A DNA stretch of 64,000 nucleotides from Daphnia pulex. Taxonomy: Eukaryota > Arthropoda > Branchiopoda > Diplostraca > Daphniidae. This document shows positions 1 to 11,055 of the stretch, in pieces. The stretch spans positions 2,874,501 to 2,938,500 of the forward strand of contig NC_060028.1 of assembly GCF_021134715.1 (NCBI RefSeq), given 5' to 3'. Made by a program: the position numbers and the translations under genes. The notes beneath the pieces were generated by a model. The model did no database searches. It saw only the letters and a program-made list of their open reading frames with translations, and was not told the DNA's origin. Within the stretch, counting starts at the first letter, position 1. The number at the start of each line of letters is the position of its first letter.

Positions 1-13
1 AGTTTTCACTTAC

Positions 14-2959
14 GTCAATTCCATCACGATGCGGTACGAACCATTTAAGGTCGATGGTTACTCCGGGATCGTAAGAAGCCGAGCAATTGAGTTGGAAATT
101 ATCATGAAGAGCAATTTTGGTGGCAAATGCATCGTTGATGTGCGGTTTTGGAGCTCCAGCTGTTGCAGCTGTGATAAGAACAAAAAAATAACGTTTACAA
201 TTCTGATAAAACGACAAAATCAATTGAAATTCGGAAAAATATTACACGTTCTATTAAGAGGTGAAGATCAATTGTTAATAAGTCTAGTAAAGAAAAAACA
301 ATCCCATTCTATGATTTCCAAACCCAACCGTCTCCCCTTTAAACTTTTGGAAAAACCGAATTGACCGTATTACTTAGTCATTGTTTGCTTTTGGTTTTGA
401 TTTTCTCTTTATATACGATGCCTTTGGAATACAAGCTTTTGAAAAAACGAGTGTCTAAATATAAACGCCATAGAATGGCTTTAACAATATGTCTTCAATG
501 AACGGCGTCATGCATTACGAAAATGTCACGGGATTCTACACCCAACTATATACAGAAAATAAGTTGACAAAGAAGAATCTAAAGAAAGTTGAGACTCATC
601 CTTGGGCATTTATAAATACCGTTAGGCACATACTTCTACATAGGCTATACATGATTGGCTACACTGAAATCTACTTAAAGGTGTGTTGTCTAATTTACTT
701 GTTTTGATTTGCTGCGTCATGCGATTAGTAAAGCTCTAAAGAATAAAAGCGCAGCTTTTAAATGTCTATGAGAGCAAAGCAGGTTTCTTTTTGGCGCACT
801 TGAACTTACGCTGAACTATTAGGAAGTAGGAGACTGTTTGGTTCTTATTGTTGTTGGTCCTAGCCAGGCATTCGTAGTAGCCGTGATCGTGCACCAACGA
901 AGGGTTATTGATGGTAAAGCCCTCGTGTGGGTCGTAGGACCATTGGCTGTCTTCCAGCTCGACCTGTAACACATCACCCCACACATCCCACACACACATG
1001 TAATATAGAATTCCTCTTCCGGGTTCGTATTGACGAATACATAATCAAATTCTCAACTCATATAGCAGTGTAACATAAATATCTCTAATTAGTACTACCC
1101 ATGAACAGTTAAAATATTTTAAAAAATGTTTAGAACGATCAAGCCTTATCGGTGAACGTTAGTCTGCTGCTTAAATCTTGCAATCTATTTATCACCATGC
1201 ATCCGTTCCAAACTATTAAATTATGAAAGCCCCTTCAAAAAGCCGAGAAGCAACAAGCGTGAAATAAGCCAATCACCAAGGTGTGATTACACACATAGAG
1301 AGATAGATAGATATAAATGAAAAATATAAATAATGAATTGAGCAACATACGTTGAACCGATACAACGTAAGTAATCGTTTCATGCGAGGGAAAACTGGCT
1401 CCGTTTCGCCTGTACACAGCTGTGCATTGATACATGCCGGACATATCCACCGCCACCTCACTGACGATGAATCCTTCGTGCGGATTGTAGGACCATAAAT
1501 CAGGATCTGTCTGTGGGTTAATCTGTTGGGAAACGATGAACGGTGACATAGTCAAGACTTACAACAGAACAATCTACGTATAAACATGTATAACAAGACA
1601 AGCAAACAGCCCCAAGACTATGCGATGAATGATACAAGCCATCACTACGACCACTACTAAATGGACCAAAGCATCTAACCCGACTTTCAGCCAATCATTA
1701 TTAAAGCGCGGATGAAAATAACCCCCTTCTTTTTCTACAGCATATTCGATAGATATTACTAAACTGAATTGTTACCTCCAATCCATTGGGATCAAAAAGT
1801 GTTAGTTCCACCTTGGGACTGGTAGGTTTGCATGGAATAACTTCCCGGCTGGACTGGTGGGCTACAACGGTGACAATTCCCTCATCTCCAACGTTAACAA
1901 TCAAAAATGTTTCATCTGTCCAAGAACAAAAGTTGTTAATAAACTCATAATCAACATGTAAGAGCAAGATTAACCTCAAGACCTAAATCATCTTTTACAA
2001 TTCATTTCATTGTTATTTAGTTATTATTACTATTTTACTTGGCCATGCAGCCATGCTATACATACAAGCAACAACATAGATAACGAATACCCTACCTTCA
2101 ACGTAAACGTAAGTTTTTACCGCCAGTAGCGGATCATCTATGTTGGCATTTCCTTTGTAATGACAGATGTAATATCCCGTATTCAAGATTGATGCGCTTT
2201 TGATTTCTAACGAAGAGCGATATTCATAACCATCCGTTGCTGGGGAGATAATTTCTTCGGTGACATTAGTTCCGTCATGGGAACTCGTTTCCAAATGAGG
2301 CTAAAAAACACATATCAATTTCAGTTATAACACTACATATCTACAGTAGGGTCTAACAAGATTCAAATAATCACCGATAAGACTGGTAATTTCCATTCTA
2401 CAGGCCTGGGAGCTTCGCACGTCAGTCGAAAAGTGCCGCCACTTTGATAGATCTGTTCATCACCAGGCGGGAGCAGTCGAGGAGCCGGAAACTCTGACAC
2501 AACTAAAAATGATGGAAAAAATCAATTGTTATCGAAATCAGTTGGTAACAAGTTCATCATTGGAGAATAAACCGATCGAAAAGATTAAAACAGTTAAAAC
2601 AAGAGTTCTAATTTCCATCCGAGATATATTAAATAATTTAGACAACAGACAAACAATCTGCGCATATGTATATTGTTGCTAGATCAGTTGCACACAGTCG
2701 TCTTATCAGTGCTAGAAGACGCCTCAGGTTTTATCGGTGCAAGTTTAGTGGTGTGGTAGTCCCACATCCCGTCGACACATTGATATCAAATCCCAACAGG
2801 CAGCCAACCGCCCTGATGTTGAAACAACATCCAACGAATAATATGTACAACCAAATCTCGTAATAACATATACGTACCTAAGCCGGCGAAGGCAAGAACG
2901 GCTACCAGAATTGAATGACGAAAGTTTCGTTGAACAAACATTTCACCGTCATGCGACAT
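14..2959 (-). CDS. Pvr: VEGF/PDGF receptor-like tyrosine kinase receptor, 5' part (signal peptide, Ig1, Ig2, start of Ig3)
   Basis: Extracellular part of a receptor of the VEGFR/PDGFR (insect Pvr) family, which binds PVF/VEGF-type ligands at the cell surface. Exons in transcription order: 2959-2878 (start MSHDGEM or the inner Met at 2941; hydrophobic signal peptide ILVAVLAFAGL), 2502-2375, 2300-2096, 1915-1776, then either 1522-1351 or 963-810, then 168-14. Every junction keeps frame. Ig1 has RLTCEAPRPVEWKLP and GYYICHYKG. The linker YVYVEDETFLIV and the Ig2 start REVIPCKPTSPKVELTL are laid out as in vertebrate VEGFRs. Ig2 ends with WSYxPHEGF and YxC. Ig3 starts NFQLNCSASYDPG, ending at a donor at 13/12. 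The remaining Ig domains, transmembrane segment and kinase lie beyond the left edge. The family call rests on domain order and motif spacing; the kinase itself is not visible. Confidence 0.8.
489..707 (+). other. Unrecognised 72-codon ORF inside the receptor intron, opposite strand
   Basis: ATG-initiated ORF on the plus strand inside the 810-to-168 intron of the receptor gene. It contains NVTGFYTQLYTENKLTKKN and HPWAFINTVRHILLHRLY, with a mix of charged and hydrophobic residues that looks protein-like. No family recognised. A short ORF at 418-501 in another frame precedes it. It could be a small nested gene, a decayed insert or chance. Confidence 0.2.
810..963 (-). CDS. Pvr: Pvr-like receptor, alternative Ig2 exon, version 2
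   Basis: Exon of 154 nt with acceptor TGTTACAG and donor GTAAGT, entering in phase 0 and leaving in phase 1. It encodes VELEDSQWSYDPHEGF and HGYYECLARTNNNKNQ, ending FLIVQ. It shares W-S-Y-x-P-H-E-G-F and the Ig cysteine motif Y-x-C with the exon at 1351-1522 but differs elsewhere. If both exons are joined, the frame shifts and reaches a stop inside this exon. Confidence 0.75.
1351..1522 (-). CDS. Pvr: Pvr-like receptor, alternative Ig2 exon, version 1
   Basis: Exon of 172 nt with acceptor CCCAACAG and donor GTATGT. It begins in phase 0 and ends with one extra base (phase 1). It encodes the second half of Ig2: INPQTDPDLWSYNPHEGF, then SGMYQCTAVYRR, ending YVVSVQ. It is paralogous to the exon at 810-963 and has the same entry and exit phases, so the two act as alternatives. 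Used alone between 1776 and 168 it preserves the frame. Confidence 0.75.
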
Positions 2960-5200
2960 GAGATTCTCACTACTTATTTGCAGGGTCACGTTCGCCGTTG
3001 GTCCAAAACAGTGGCACCAAAGCGAAACGCCGATTTTAAAAGTTTTTTTTTGTGTTGAGCAAACTCGCACGTCAATTGATGGCCATGTCACTATAACGCG
3101 AAAGAGAAAATGATAATTTCTCTTTTGCTTGAGGGCAGTTTTGTTTTCCAACTTCCCCAAAAAACACTCGGCTCTCCCTTTTCCCTCTGGTTCTATGTGG
3201 AAGGTGAGCACGGCTTTGACGTCATCGCCTCATGTCGAAATGCACGGAAACAAATCTGACACTAAAAAAAAAGCACCGCAGACTTAATAACAATGGTTAA
3301 TGTGACACAATTCGACACACCCTTTTAGTCACCAAACATCACGATCGCTCAGGTCGTTTTGATTCAACTGCGCACAGTCCCCGCACACCACAACAACGTA
3401 GAATTTGTTTTTAACAAGTCGAACTCGAATCGCTGATAAGGACGCAAGAGTTTTAAGGTCACAACCGCCGAAAAACAAGTTTTCAAAAAAATGATACAGT
3501 TCGTGAAAAAACGGCGCAAACGCGGAATAGTTCACACTAGAAAATCTCACGAGGCTCAAACTGCTGCTGCTGCTGCCTGTTGATTCCAGCTTCACAGTGT
3601 ATACACAAACATGTAGGTTAGGAAAAGTAAAGGCCCGGTTGTATATATTATTGGTGAGAAGCCCGTAGGGACAGGGCGGAGTGGGCGAGGCCAGCAGCAC
3701 AGTATATTTGTGTGGTCGAGAGAAAACCTCGGAATTCGTTTATTTATTTATCGCTAGATGACTCGAAAGTTGGAAAATTTATCAGCTTTACTTTTTTCGT
3801 ATGAAAATTGGTTTGTTGAGAAAACCACTTTTCTCGCTTTCACAATAACGTATCGTCACTCTTGTTGCCAGGCGGTAATCAATTTCGAATCATTAACGGA
3901 CGCTCCTACCGTGGATAGAAAAGTACAGTTGACTTAAATACATAGAATATTATACGCTGTTTTCATGGGCCTTTCGTGTACTCGTAATTGTAGGGCATCT
4001 GGGTGCAGCTGCTAACAACCAACTCTAAAACTGACGGAACGACCTAATAGTTCTTTGGAAAATTTTAAATAAACGTTTACTGAAGGCACAATAGTAACTC
4101 GTATTAAATTTTGCTGTGTCACTAGATAAACGGAGTAAACTGAGCACACAAATCACTTTCCAACGTGTGCGCTTTTCTCGTAAAACCCTGACCGGCCACT
4201 ACTATTTGACAAGCTCAATCCTAAGTAGGCTGACAATTTTGAAAAAAAGGGCGGTCCTTGCGAAGGATTAGAGAGCAACTGACCATCAGTGTTCGTTGAT
4301 TTTATCTTGACATTAAGACAATGACAATTGAGACATGAAATCTCTTGATGAGTGTAATCTCATAAAAAAAATAAAAATCATGCATTTGGTTCCTGCCCAC
4401 CGAAGTTTAGACCCACCGTATTCATGAAATAATTATTTTATTACCTAAGTTCATAGCAGGACAAGTAATGATAGATCACGACAAATTGCAACAGATAGTC
4501 ATTAGAAGTCGCAAATTTATTTAGGCCTTTTTTTACTCAACGTATATACTACAGCATTGACAACTACAAAACTTTTCACTTCGACATAGCTTCGAGTGAA
4601 GAGAGTAAACCAGTAACATGGATCGTTAATTGACAAAATTGAAATGCGCATACTATTTCAGCATGCAGTTGACTAAATCAATACAGAATTTACCAGTCGG
4701 TGTGTTTGTTCAATTTGTGAGTATAGAAACCGGTGTATAATGCATAAAGTAGTGTTTCGAAAATATCATACCTAAAATCGTTTAATATTTGTGAACTACC
4801 ATTTCCGAAACACAGGAAAATTGAAAGGCAAAATATTGGCAGTTTAATTGAGTTACAAACTTACAATAATGTAATACTAAAAAATGTTTGAATACAAAAA
4901 TGATTTTATATTATTTAAAGTGCGTATATAAATTATGTACCATTTCTAACCAATTAAAATATCGTATAGCTAATTGCTAATATCAACTAGTCTACTAGCC
5001 AAACAAATTTCAAATTCGAAATATTATATTTTACTCGCCAATAATTAAAACTAGGACAACTGACGATTACTTCTAGCGACAGGTAAATGGATTTAAAAAG
5101 ATTATCTTTGGGAGACTAAGTATCACAAAAAATGCGTTAATTCGCAAATCGGTAAAATCAATAATTACGCTAAAATTTAAAATCAATTTGCACGGCGTGA
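2960..5200. other. Intergenic: receptor promoter side and exchange-factor 3' UTR
   Basis: No exon supported. On the minus strand a TATA-like AATATATAC lies at 3641-3649, about 700 bp upstream of the receptor start, and may mark its promoter. Minus-strand polyadenylation hexamers AATAAA occur at 4516-4521 and 4437-4442 and a variant ATTAAA at 4843-4848, any of which could end the exchange-factor mRNA whose stop codon is at 5201. AT-rich with no repeat structure noticed. Confidence 0.35.
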
Positions 5201-8200
5201 TTAGAGAATAGTAGCAGAGGAAAGAGCTTCAATCCACCTAAAAAATAAAATTCGAGTAATTAAAGTTATATTCACTTTGTAAATGCATAAAATAGGATAT
5301 TACTTTTTGGTCAAAACAGCATTTTCAGCCTGAAAGACAATTGGCGATTGCTTAGGATGAAACAACTGAAACTCGTTCTGTTCATTTTCCTCTACAACCT
5401 AATTTCATATAAAAAAAAATAAAAAAAAATTCAATATATTTTAAAACACTCATCATATACAAATGTAACCCATGTAAATGATACCTCTTGAAAGGTTTGT
5501 ACTTCATAGCCGAGCACCGGAATAGTATCCAATGCAACAACGTCTTCTGGTGCTTTGTAAATATAAAGTACTTTGTCTTTTAAAACAAACCAATTCTTTT
5601 TCCAGGATCGTCGGATCCTGCGTGACAAATAACCACTAATTTGTGATTCTGCATCATTAGCAGGGACCTAAAGTAATTTTTTTTTTTGTTAAAACCAGAA
5701 GGAAAAAGGTAAATTTTTAGATATTTACCTCCATCAAACGTGGCGGGATGTAGCGACGTTCTTTACGGAAGTCCCGTCTTACATGTTGAGCTCGAAGTCC
5801 GGCTTGAGAAGTCGACTGACTCACTGGATCCGATGAAGGCCGTCTGCTTCCAACTTCATCGTTGAAGGCGTGAACAAAGCAGACTGGAGGCACATTGACT
5901 AGACTGGCACTTAGATCCGTTTCAATTAGACTGCTGCAATTGCTCGAATCCATACCCTCCTCAATTACGGAACCTTCTTGCCCTTTTCGAAATAAGAGGA
6001 AAAAACGTTAGTATTTTTACAACTATTCTTGCTAATAATAAAGAAGACAAACCATTGATTTCATCAAAACAATCGTCACACACTCGAGCAGAGCGAAATT
6101 TCAGATACTCCAAACCTGCTTTTCGAGAAGAACAACTTCTGCAAACAACCTGGAAACGAACGAATGAATAAAAATTAAAATTGCATTACAAATCATCAAT
6201 ATTTCAACTTGCCTTGCCACAAGCCCGGCAATGGTGACGTCGAAAGGTGATGCTGAAAGCCGCTGTACAAAGTTGGCACATGGTAACTCGACTGTCGGGA
6301 ATCCATACTGGGGCCTTAACATTACATAAGACGATACAGATACAAACAATTAATTTCTGCCATGATCCACTTTTAAAATTGGTAAATACCTGTTGACCTA
6401 GTCGCAGTCGCGATTCACTACTTTCCGTCAGTATCTTAGATGGAAACGTCTGCTGTTTAGACTGTAGTTCGGCGATGGCTTCTGACAGAACGTTCATCCA
6501 TTCATTTCGAACTTGCATGGAAGATGCGGCCAGGGTAAAGCTACGCGCAGTTGAAATAACATTAAACTCATTTGCATTTTCTTCAGTGGCGGATACAGCT
6601 GGAAGGTGGACTTCCATCCGTGATAGCGGGAGCTCATGATGCAACTTTAAACCGCAACTGGGTGACGGCGAACTTAGGTAACTCGTATACAACAGGCAAT
6701 CGTTTAACTGTAAACAAAATTGGCCGTTTATCTTTCAGCCAGCTGTGCAATTATGTTTTATGACTTATTTACCAAAATGAAGTAACGAGGCTGCAGCATT
6801 TTACGACTAACTTTATCCAATTCACCTTCCTTTATTATGTAGCGACCAGGCTTGATTATCTCACAATTTCCTAATCGTGACTGAAGATGAATCAGTTTTT
6901 GAAAGTTGTCCTGTTACCAACAAACATAATTGATTAGTTTATGAGCAGCTTAAGTGTAAGACATATTTCCGTAGTATAATTGTATATTATAATATTGTAC
7001 TTTTACTTACTTCCTGTTTCATACTATTATTTGCATGTTCAGCAACATCGGAAACTACTTTCAGGGCCACCAACGTATCATTATAATCAGGCGAGTTTTC
7101 ATTTAGGTGGCGGAGGTAGACTTCTAATAGCAGACGATATTGAGGAAGTCGCTAAAAAAGAAATTGTACCGATTAAAATGAGATTTTATACTTAAGTCTT
7201 TAATCTTAGATAAATACCTGCACAGGTTTCAGCATGTAGTGCTTCAACGAAAGACTCTTGCATCTCTCAGACTGTTCGAACTGTTTGAGTACTTTGGCGA
7301 AACGGGGATACTTTTGTACACATTCTTCGAGCTGGGCCGACTGGCTCTGGAAATCACGGATATATGCTGAATACAATTTAAGAAAAGGACCTTTTCGAAC
7401 AATGACATCAGCGATTTTTGGTTGAGTGGACCAATTGTGAAGACGTAATTCGAAATCGTTTAGCAATTCGTGATTTAGGTTCTGTAGTTGAGGCAGATAG
7501 TTAAGAATTTTGTTTAATTCAGCTTCAGGGATGACGGGCGACACTGTATCTCTGCCATTGCTTCCAATGGAAGCTTTCTTGACAGCAGCCCGAAAATCAA
7601 CACAAATGAGTCGTAGGCAATCGACAAAAACACGTTCTGAACTGGCAATTTCTTTTGCTGTCATGTAGGCTTTTCTTTCCTTGCCATCTAATGAATGACA
7701 CAGCATATCGTTTTCTAACTCTGAGGACGAACGTTCAGGTGAACGGGCCTTTGTTCGATCCGAACTTTGTTCCATCAAAGAAATGCAGGATCCTAAATAA
7801 TACATAAATGTAAGTCTATTTAATTGATAGAAAGATTTAAACACAACAAAAAATACCCGCTTCATTCGAATAGTGAGTGGGAACGGGAGAGGAAGACGTT
7901 GACTGATCAATGCTAAGAAGCTGACTTTGTTGAGTTAAAACTGACTCAGGGCTGCTAATAACGGGGCTGAGGGAAACATGCCTTCTATCCAAAGGAGCTA
8001 ATGAACCATCTACACTATTTGATCTACCCTTTTCCGGTGGTTGGACTGATTTGTATGCTCTGAATGAGATAAAAAAAATGTATCAATCAAAGTATTAAGG
8101 TAATAAGAAGAAATTAGAAACTAACATACCGATCGCCTCGATTGAATTTATGACTAGGTAGCGGAGGCGCTGGACGAGAAACAAAAACATGTGGACGTGA

Positions 8201-10080
8201 TGTTGCAATTACATTGTCCGTATCTGTGCTCGAGCTGTCAAAGTCAAGCGTCTTCCGTTTTTCGGCTGCCTTGCGAACACCTGATTTGCTGCTCAATGAA
8301 GTGAAGAGTGTGTCGAGCGTTCGGCGTAGACCAAATGAATTTCTTCTCTCCTTTCCGTCAACAGTTAAATTGACCGCACTGGCACTGTGCGAAGTCTCAA
8401 CCTCGTCATCAACGGAATTCTGACGGGTCGCGTCCGATGTGTCAACATCACCTTAAAATAGAATCATCCAGAAATAATTACCATGACAAATATAAAAGAA
8501 AAGTAAAAATTTCATTCATTCAATTACCCAAACTGCCGCAAGAGACCACGTCAGGATCAAAGTGCTTGCCAGAGAAAATGTCACCTTCTTTACTATCGCT
8601 ACTGCTGGCACTACTTGACGAAGGAGATGGACTTGGTTCACGTGGACTGTTTTTCCGATCGCGAACAGATAAGCTATCGGATAACAGATCCAAACCTGCT
8701 GAGGATTGCGGCATAACGTCCTTCAACGCTGTACAAAACTCTTTGGTACGTTTTCTTCTGTTATCAGCTGAATGCACTGCCTGTCAAATCGATAACGACA
8801 TTTATGTTTGATCTAAAACAGTAGAGATAATTGATGAAACTTACGGGTAGCAGGTCGGTTTGTTGAACTACAGTACCACCGAATACCAAACGGGCAATCA
8901 CCGTTTGACCAATTTCAGAAGTTTGTTCTTCTAACCGATTTTCTTCAACAGAAGAACTCGAGTCGTCGTGGAACTCTTCTGGTTCTTTTGCTGCGTAGGA
9001 TCGAATAGCGGGTACGCTATCAGCTTGATGACTAATATCCTCGAAAAGAGACGTAATGGTGGCCAATGAATTTGCAATAATTTCTATATCCGAATCCAAT
9101 TGGCTGGACGTGATCGTTGCGTTTAAAGCACTGACTTCTAAGGCTGAACTGTATGTCACAGAATCTTCGCCATCATTCGTAGTGGACTCGCAAGACGGTT
9201 CCGGGGCACTTTGTTCCATTGTCATCGAACTATTAACTTCTACCGTCTTTTCTTCAACAGGTTGTTCTAGGTTCTTGCCGTTTGATTGGTCTTGAAGAAG
9301 CAAATGGCGCCTATTGCGTTTCTTTGAGAAATCTATAACGGCGTAGATAGGCTCGTAATTATCCGCCGACTTCCTTCGGCGTCTGGGAGGAGCAATCGGC
9401 AAGGAGGTCACCGGGATGTGTGGATGTTGGCCGATGAATTTCTGTGGAGACTGACCGACATTTTCAAGGCTACACGAGATGAAGCCGGAATCCCGTTGCA
9501 AACACCTTTCGTTTGTCTCATTGACGAGCATAGCACAGCATCGCACACCTTCCAAACGGCCCAGACTGGCGCTCTTGCGGGATTGTTTGACTGCAAGTTG
9601 TTGGACTGGATTTACAGGAACTCTGTCTTGATACTTGGGAATGGATTTCTCCGTTTTATCGGTATGAAGATGTTGCTCAGTGCGGCTACGTTGAGGACGA
9701 TTTGGTGGCACTACGGGTTCACGAGTAAGACTCCCGGTAGTACAAGATCTCATGATAGGTTTAGGTGGCAAAGCAGGCTTTGGTGAAATGGCCGGTTTCG
9801 TTGGTGATGGGGATTTCAGGGCTCCTGGCTTTGGTGGAACAGGCGGTGCCGGCGATCTTGGCTGTTTGCATAGAGAAGCCGGTTTAGCAGGCACAGGCGG
9901 TGAAGGTGAGAACTTGGAAATATTTCTCTGAATACTGGCATTTGCTTGGGTGCCTCGGCTAATCTTGAACTTGGGTACCACAACAGGCGAATGGCTGATA
10001 TTGTAGGGAGGTGTGTTGCCATTGACCGTTGAAAAAACTGGTGGCTTAAGCAAGCCAATATTTGGGGATTCTTCTGCCAT
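5201..10080 (-). CDS. FGD5/FGD6-like FYVE, RhoGEF and PH domain protein
   Basis: Complete Rho-family guanine-nucleotide exchange factor, 14 coding exons, 1317 aa by this model: 10080-8845, 8780-8528, 8451-8130, 8059-7857, 7792-7218, 7151-7011, 6910-6773, 6707-6390, 6314-6213, 6149-6053, 5982-5729, 5667-5485, 5398-5304, 5237-5201. All phases agree. Residues 1-670 are low-complexity, with repeated PxxP motifs (PPVPPKPG, PALPPKPI) that may bind SH3 domains. DH is at about 712-905 (AYMTAKEIASSERVF, LKHYMLKPVQRLPQYRLLL) and closely resembles FGD5/FGD6. The first PH is at about 925-1045. FYVE is at about 1065-1125, with WIPD, RRHHCRACGK and RVCDDCF all present, suggesting binding to phosphatidylinositol 3-phosphate on endosomes. 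A second PH at about 1220-1315 ends in KWIEALSSATIL. FGD proteins generally activate Cdc42. The start AAATGGC has a good context. Whether it is FGD5 or FGD6 cannot be settled here. Confidence 0.88.
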
Positions 10081-10131
10081 TTGGAAAGGAAGGATTCACG
10101 AGAAGCAAGCAATGCCTACCTTATCTCTGAT
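10081..10131 (-). other. 5' UTR of the exchange-factor gene (start of coding exon 1)
   Basis: Leader upstream of the ATG at 10080, bounded by an acceptor TTTCAG whose last base is 10132. It contains no upstream ATG. Confidence 0.45.
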
Positions 10132-10200
10132 CTGAAATGATAATAATAAAAGTCATATATCAACTGAATTAAATTAATTTCTAAATCAAAATATACTCAC

Positions 10201-10239
10201 AAAACTTGATGCTTGGCATTCGAAAATTGAGTCGTTAAC
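10201..10239 (-). other. Possible 5' UTR exon of the exchange-factor gene
   Basis: A 39-nt minus-strand segment with acceptor CCTGCAG and donor GTGAGTATA, just upstream of the coding exon. The call rests on splice signals only. Confidence 0.3.
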
Positions 10240-10439
10240 CTGCAGGATGTGGCCAAGAAAATAAAATCAATAGATAACGAAAGGATAGCATATGTAACAA
10301 TTGATAATGTGAAATTAGGAAATAGAATATGGTATTATAGCAATCCAGGATTCGGCCGCATACATCATTATATTTTAACTACAGAATATTTGGATAACAA
10401 AATATAGCTCGTTTACGTGGCAAAGCAAAAGAAACTAAC

Positions 10440-10600
10440 CTGCTGAAGGTCGATCCGTTTTCAGTTCTGAATCTTTGCCCATGCACCCCGGGTACTGGCC
10501 GTGCGCACAAGAAGTATAGTTTATTTTTGAGACGGAATGTCTTTTTATTTGCGCGTAGGTTTATTCCAAGTTGTTGGCCTTGGCAGTTGTCGGGTTTCAT
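10440..10600 (-). other. Possible alternative 5' exon with good donor
   Basis: The minus-strand donor CAGCAG|GTTAGT ends at 10440, and the DNA upstream of it is open for 54 codons from an ATG at 10600. It may be an alternative first or UTR exon of the exchange-factor gene. The 5' boundary is not visible, and coding potential is doubtful. Confidence 0.25.
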
Positions 10601-10812
10601 GGAATCTGGATGCGCATTAATTTGATCCTAATTCCGACAACAGCTGAAAGTGAAAACATCGAATCTTCAAAAATATTTCTTAAAATAAGTTCTTCTTTTA
10701 GGAACAATTGAATCCAAAATTTCTTGCGAAAAGTCCGATTAAGGCAACTTTAACAATCCGACTCCAAAGCATTCCTGTATGAACAAAAAAAAAATTAAAT
10801 AAAAACTTAGAA

Positions 10813-11055
10813 ATGGAAATGTTAGGCAATCATTTTTTTGTGATTATCTTTATGAGTCTGGCCTTTAATAATCATCAAAATCATAAATTGATAAACAACT
10901 TACATGAAAAACTAGAAAATATGGCAACTAAACTAAAACTAGAGCTAAACGATCCGATCGTAGAAAATAATAATGGGAAATGTAGTGTGTGCTTGTTTAG
11001 ACAAAAAAAGTCTAATTGGCACAATTCTCATACTGTGTGGACTGTGGACGCATAA
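10813..11055 (+). other. Unrecognised 80-codon ORF in the intergenic region
   Basis: Plus-strand ATG ORF with a hydrophobic start (MLGNHFFVIIFMSLAF) followed by a helix-like charged stretch (INNLHEKLENMATKLKLEL) and a CSVC. It could be a small secreted or anchored peptide gene. It lies in AT-rich DNA where chance ORFs are common, and no family is recognised. Confidence 0.15.

Noticed and set aside
2786-2958. Extension of the receptor start exon beyond 2878 or upstream of 2959
   Set aside because: The donor at 2877/2876 restores frame with the Ig1 exon; the read-through peptide and the upstream N-terminal extension show no domain.
3329-3700. 123-codon minus ORF upstream of the receptor
   Set aside because: Low-complexity Ser/Leu-rich translation in the promoter/leader region with no splice link to the signal-peptide exon.
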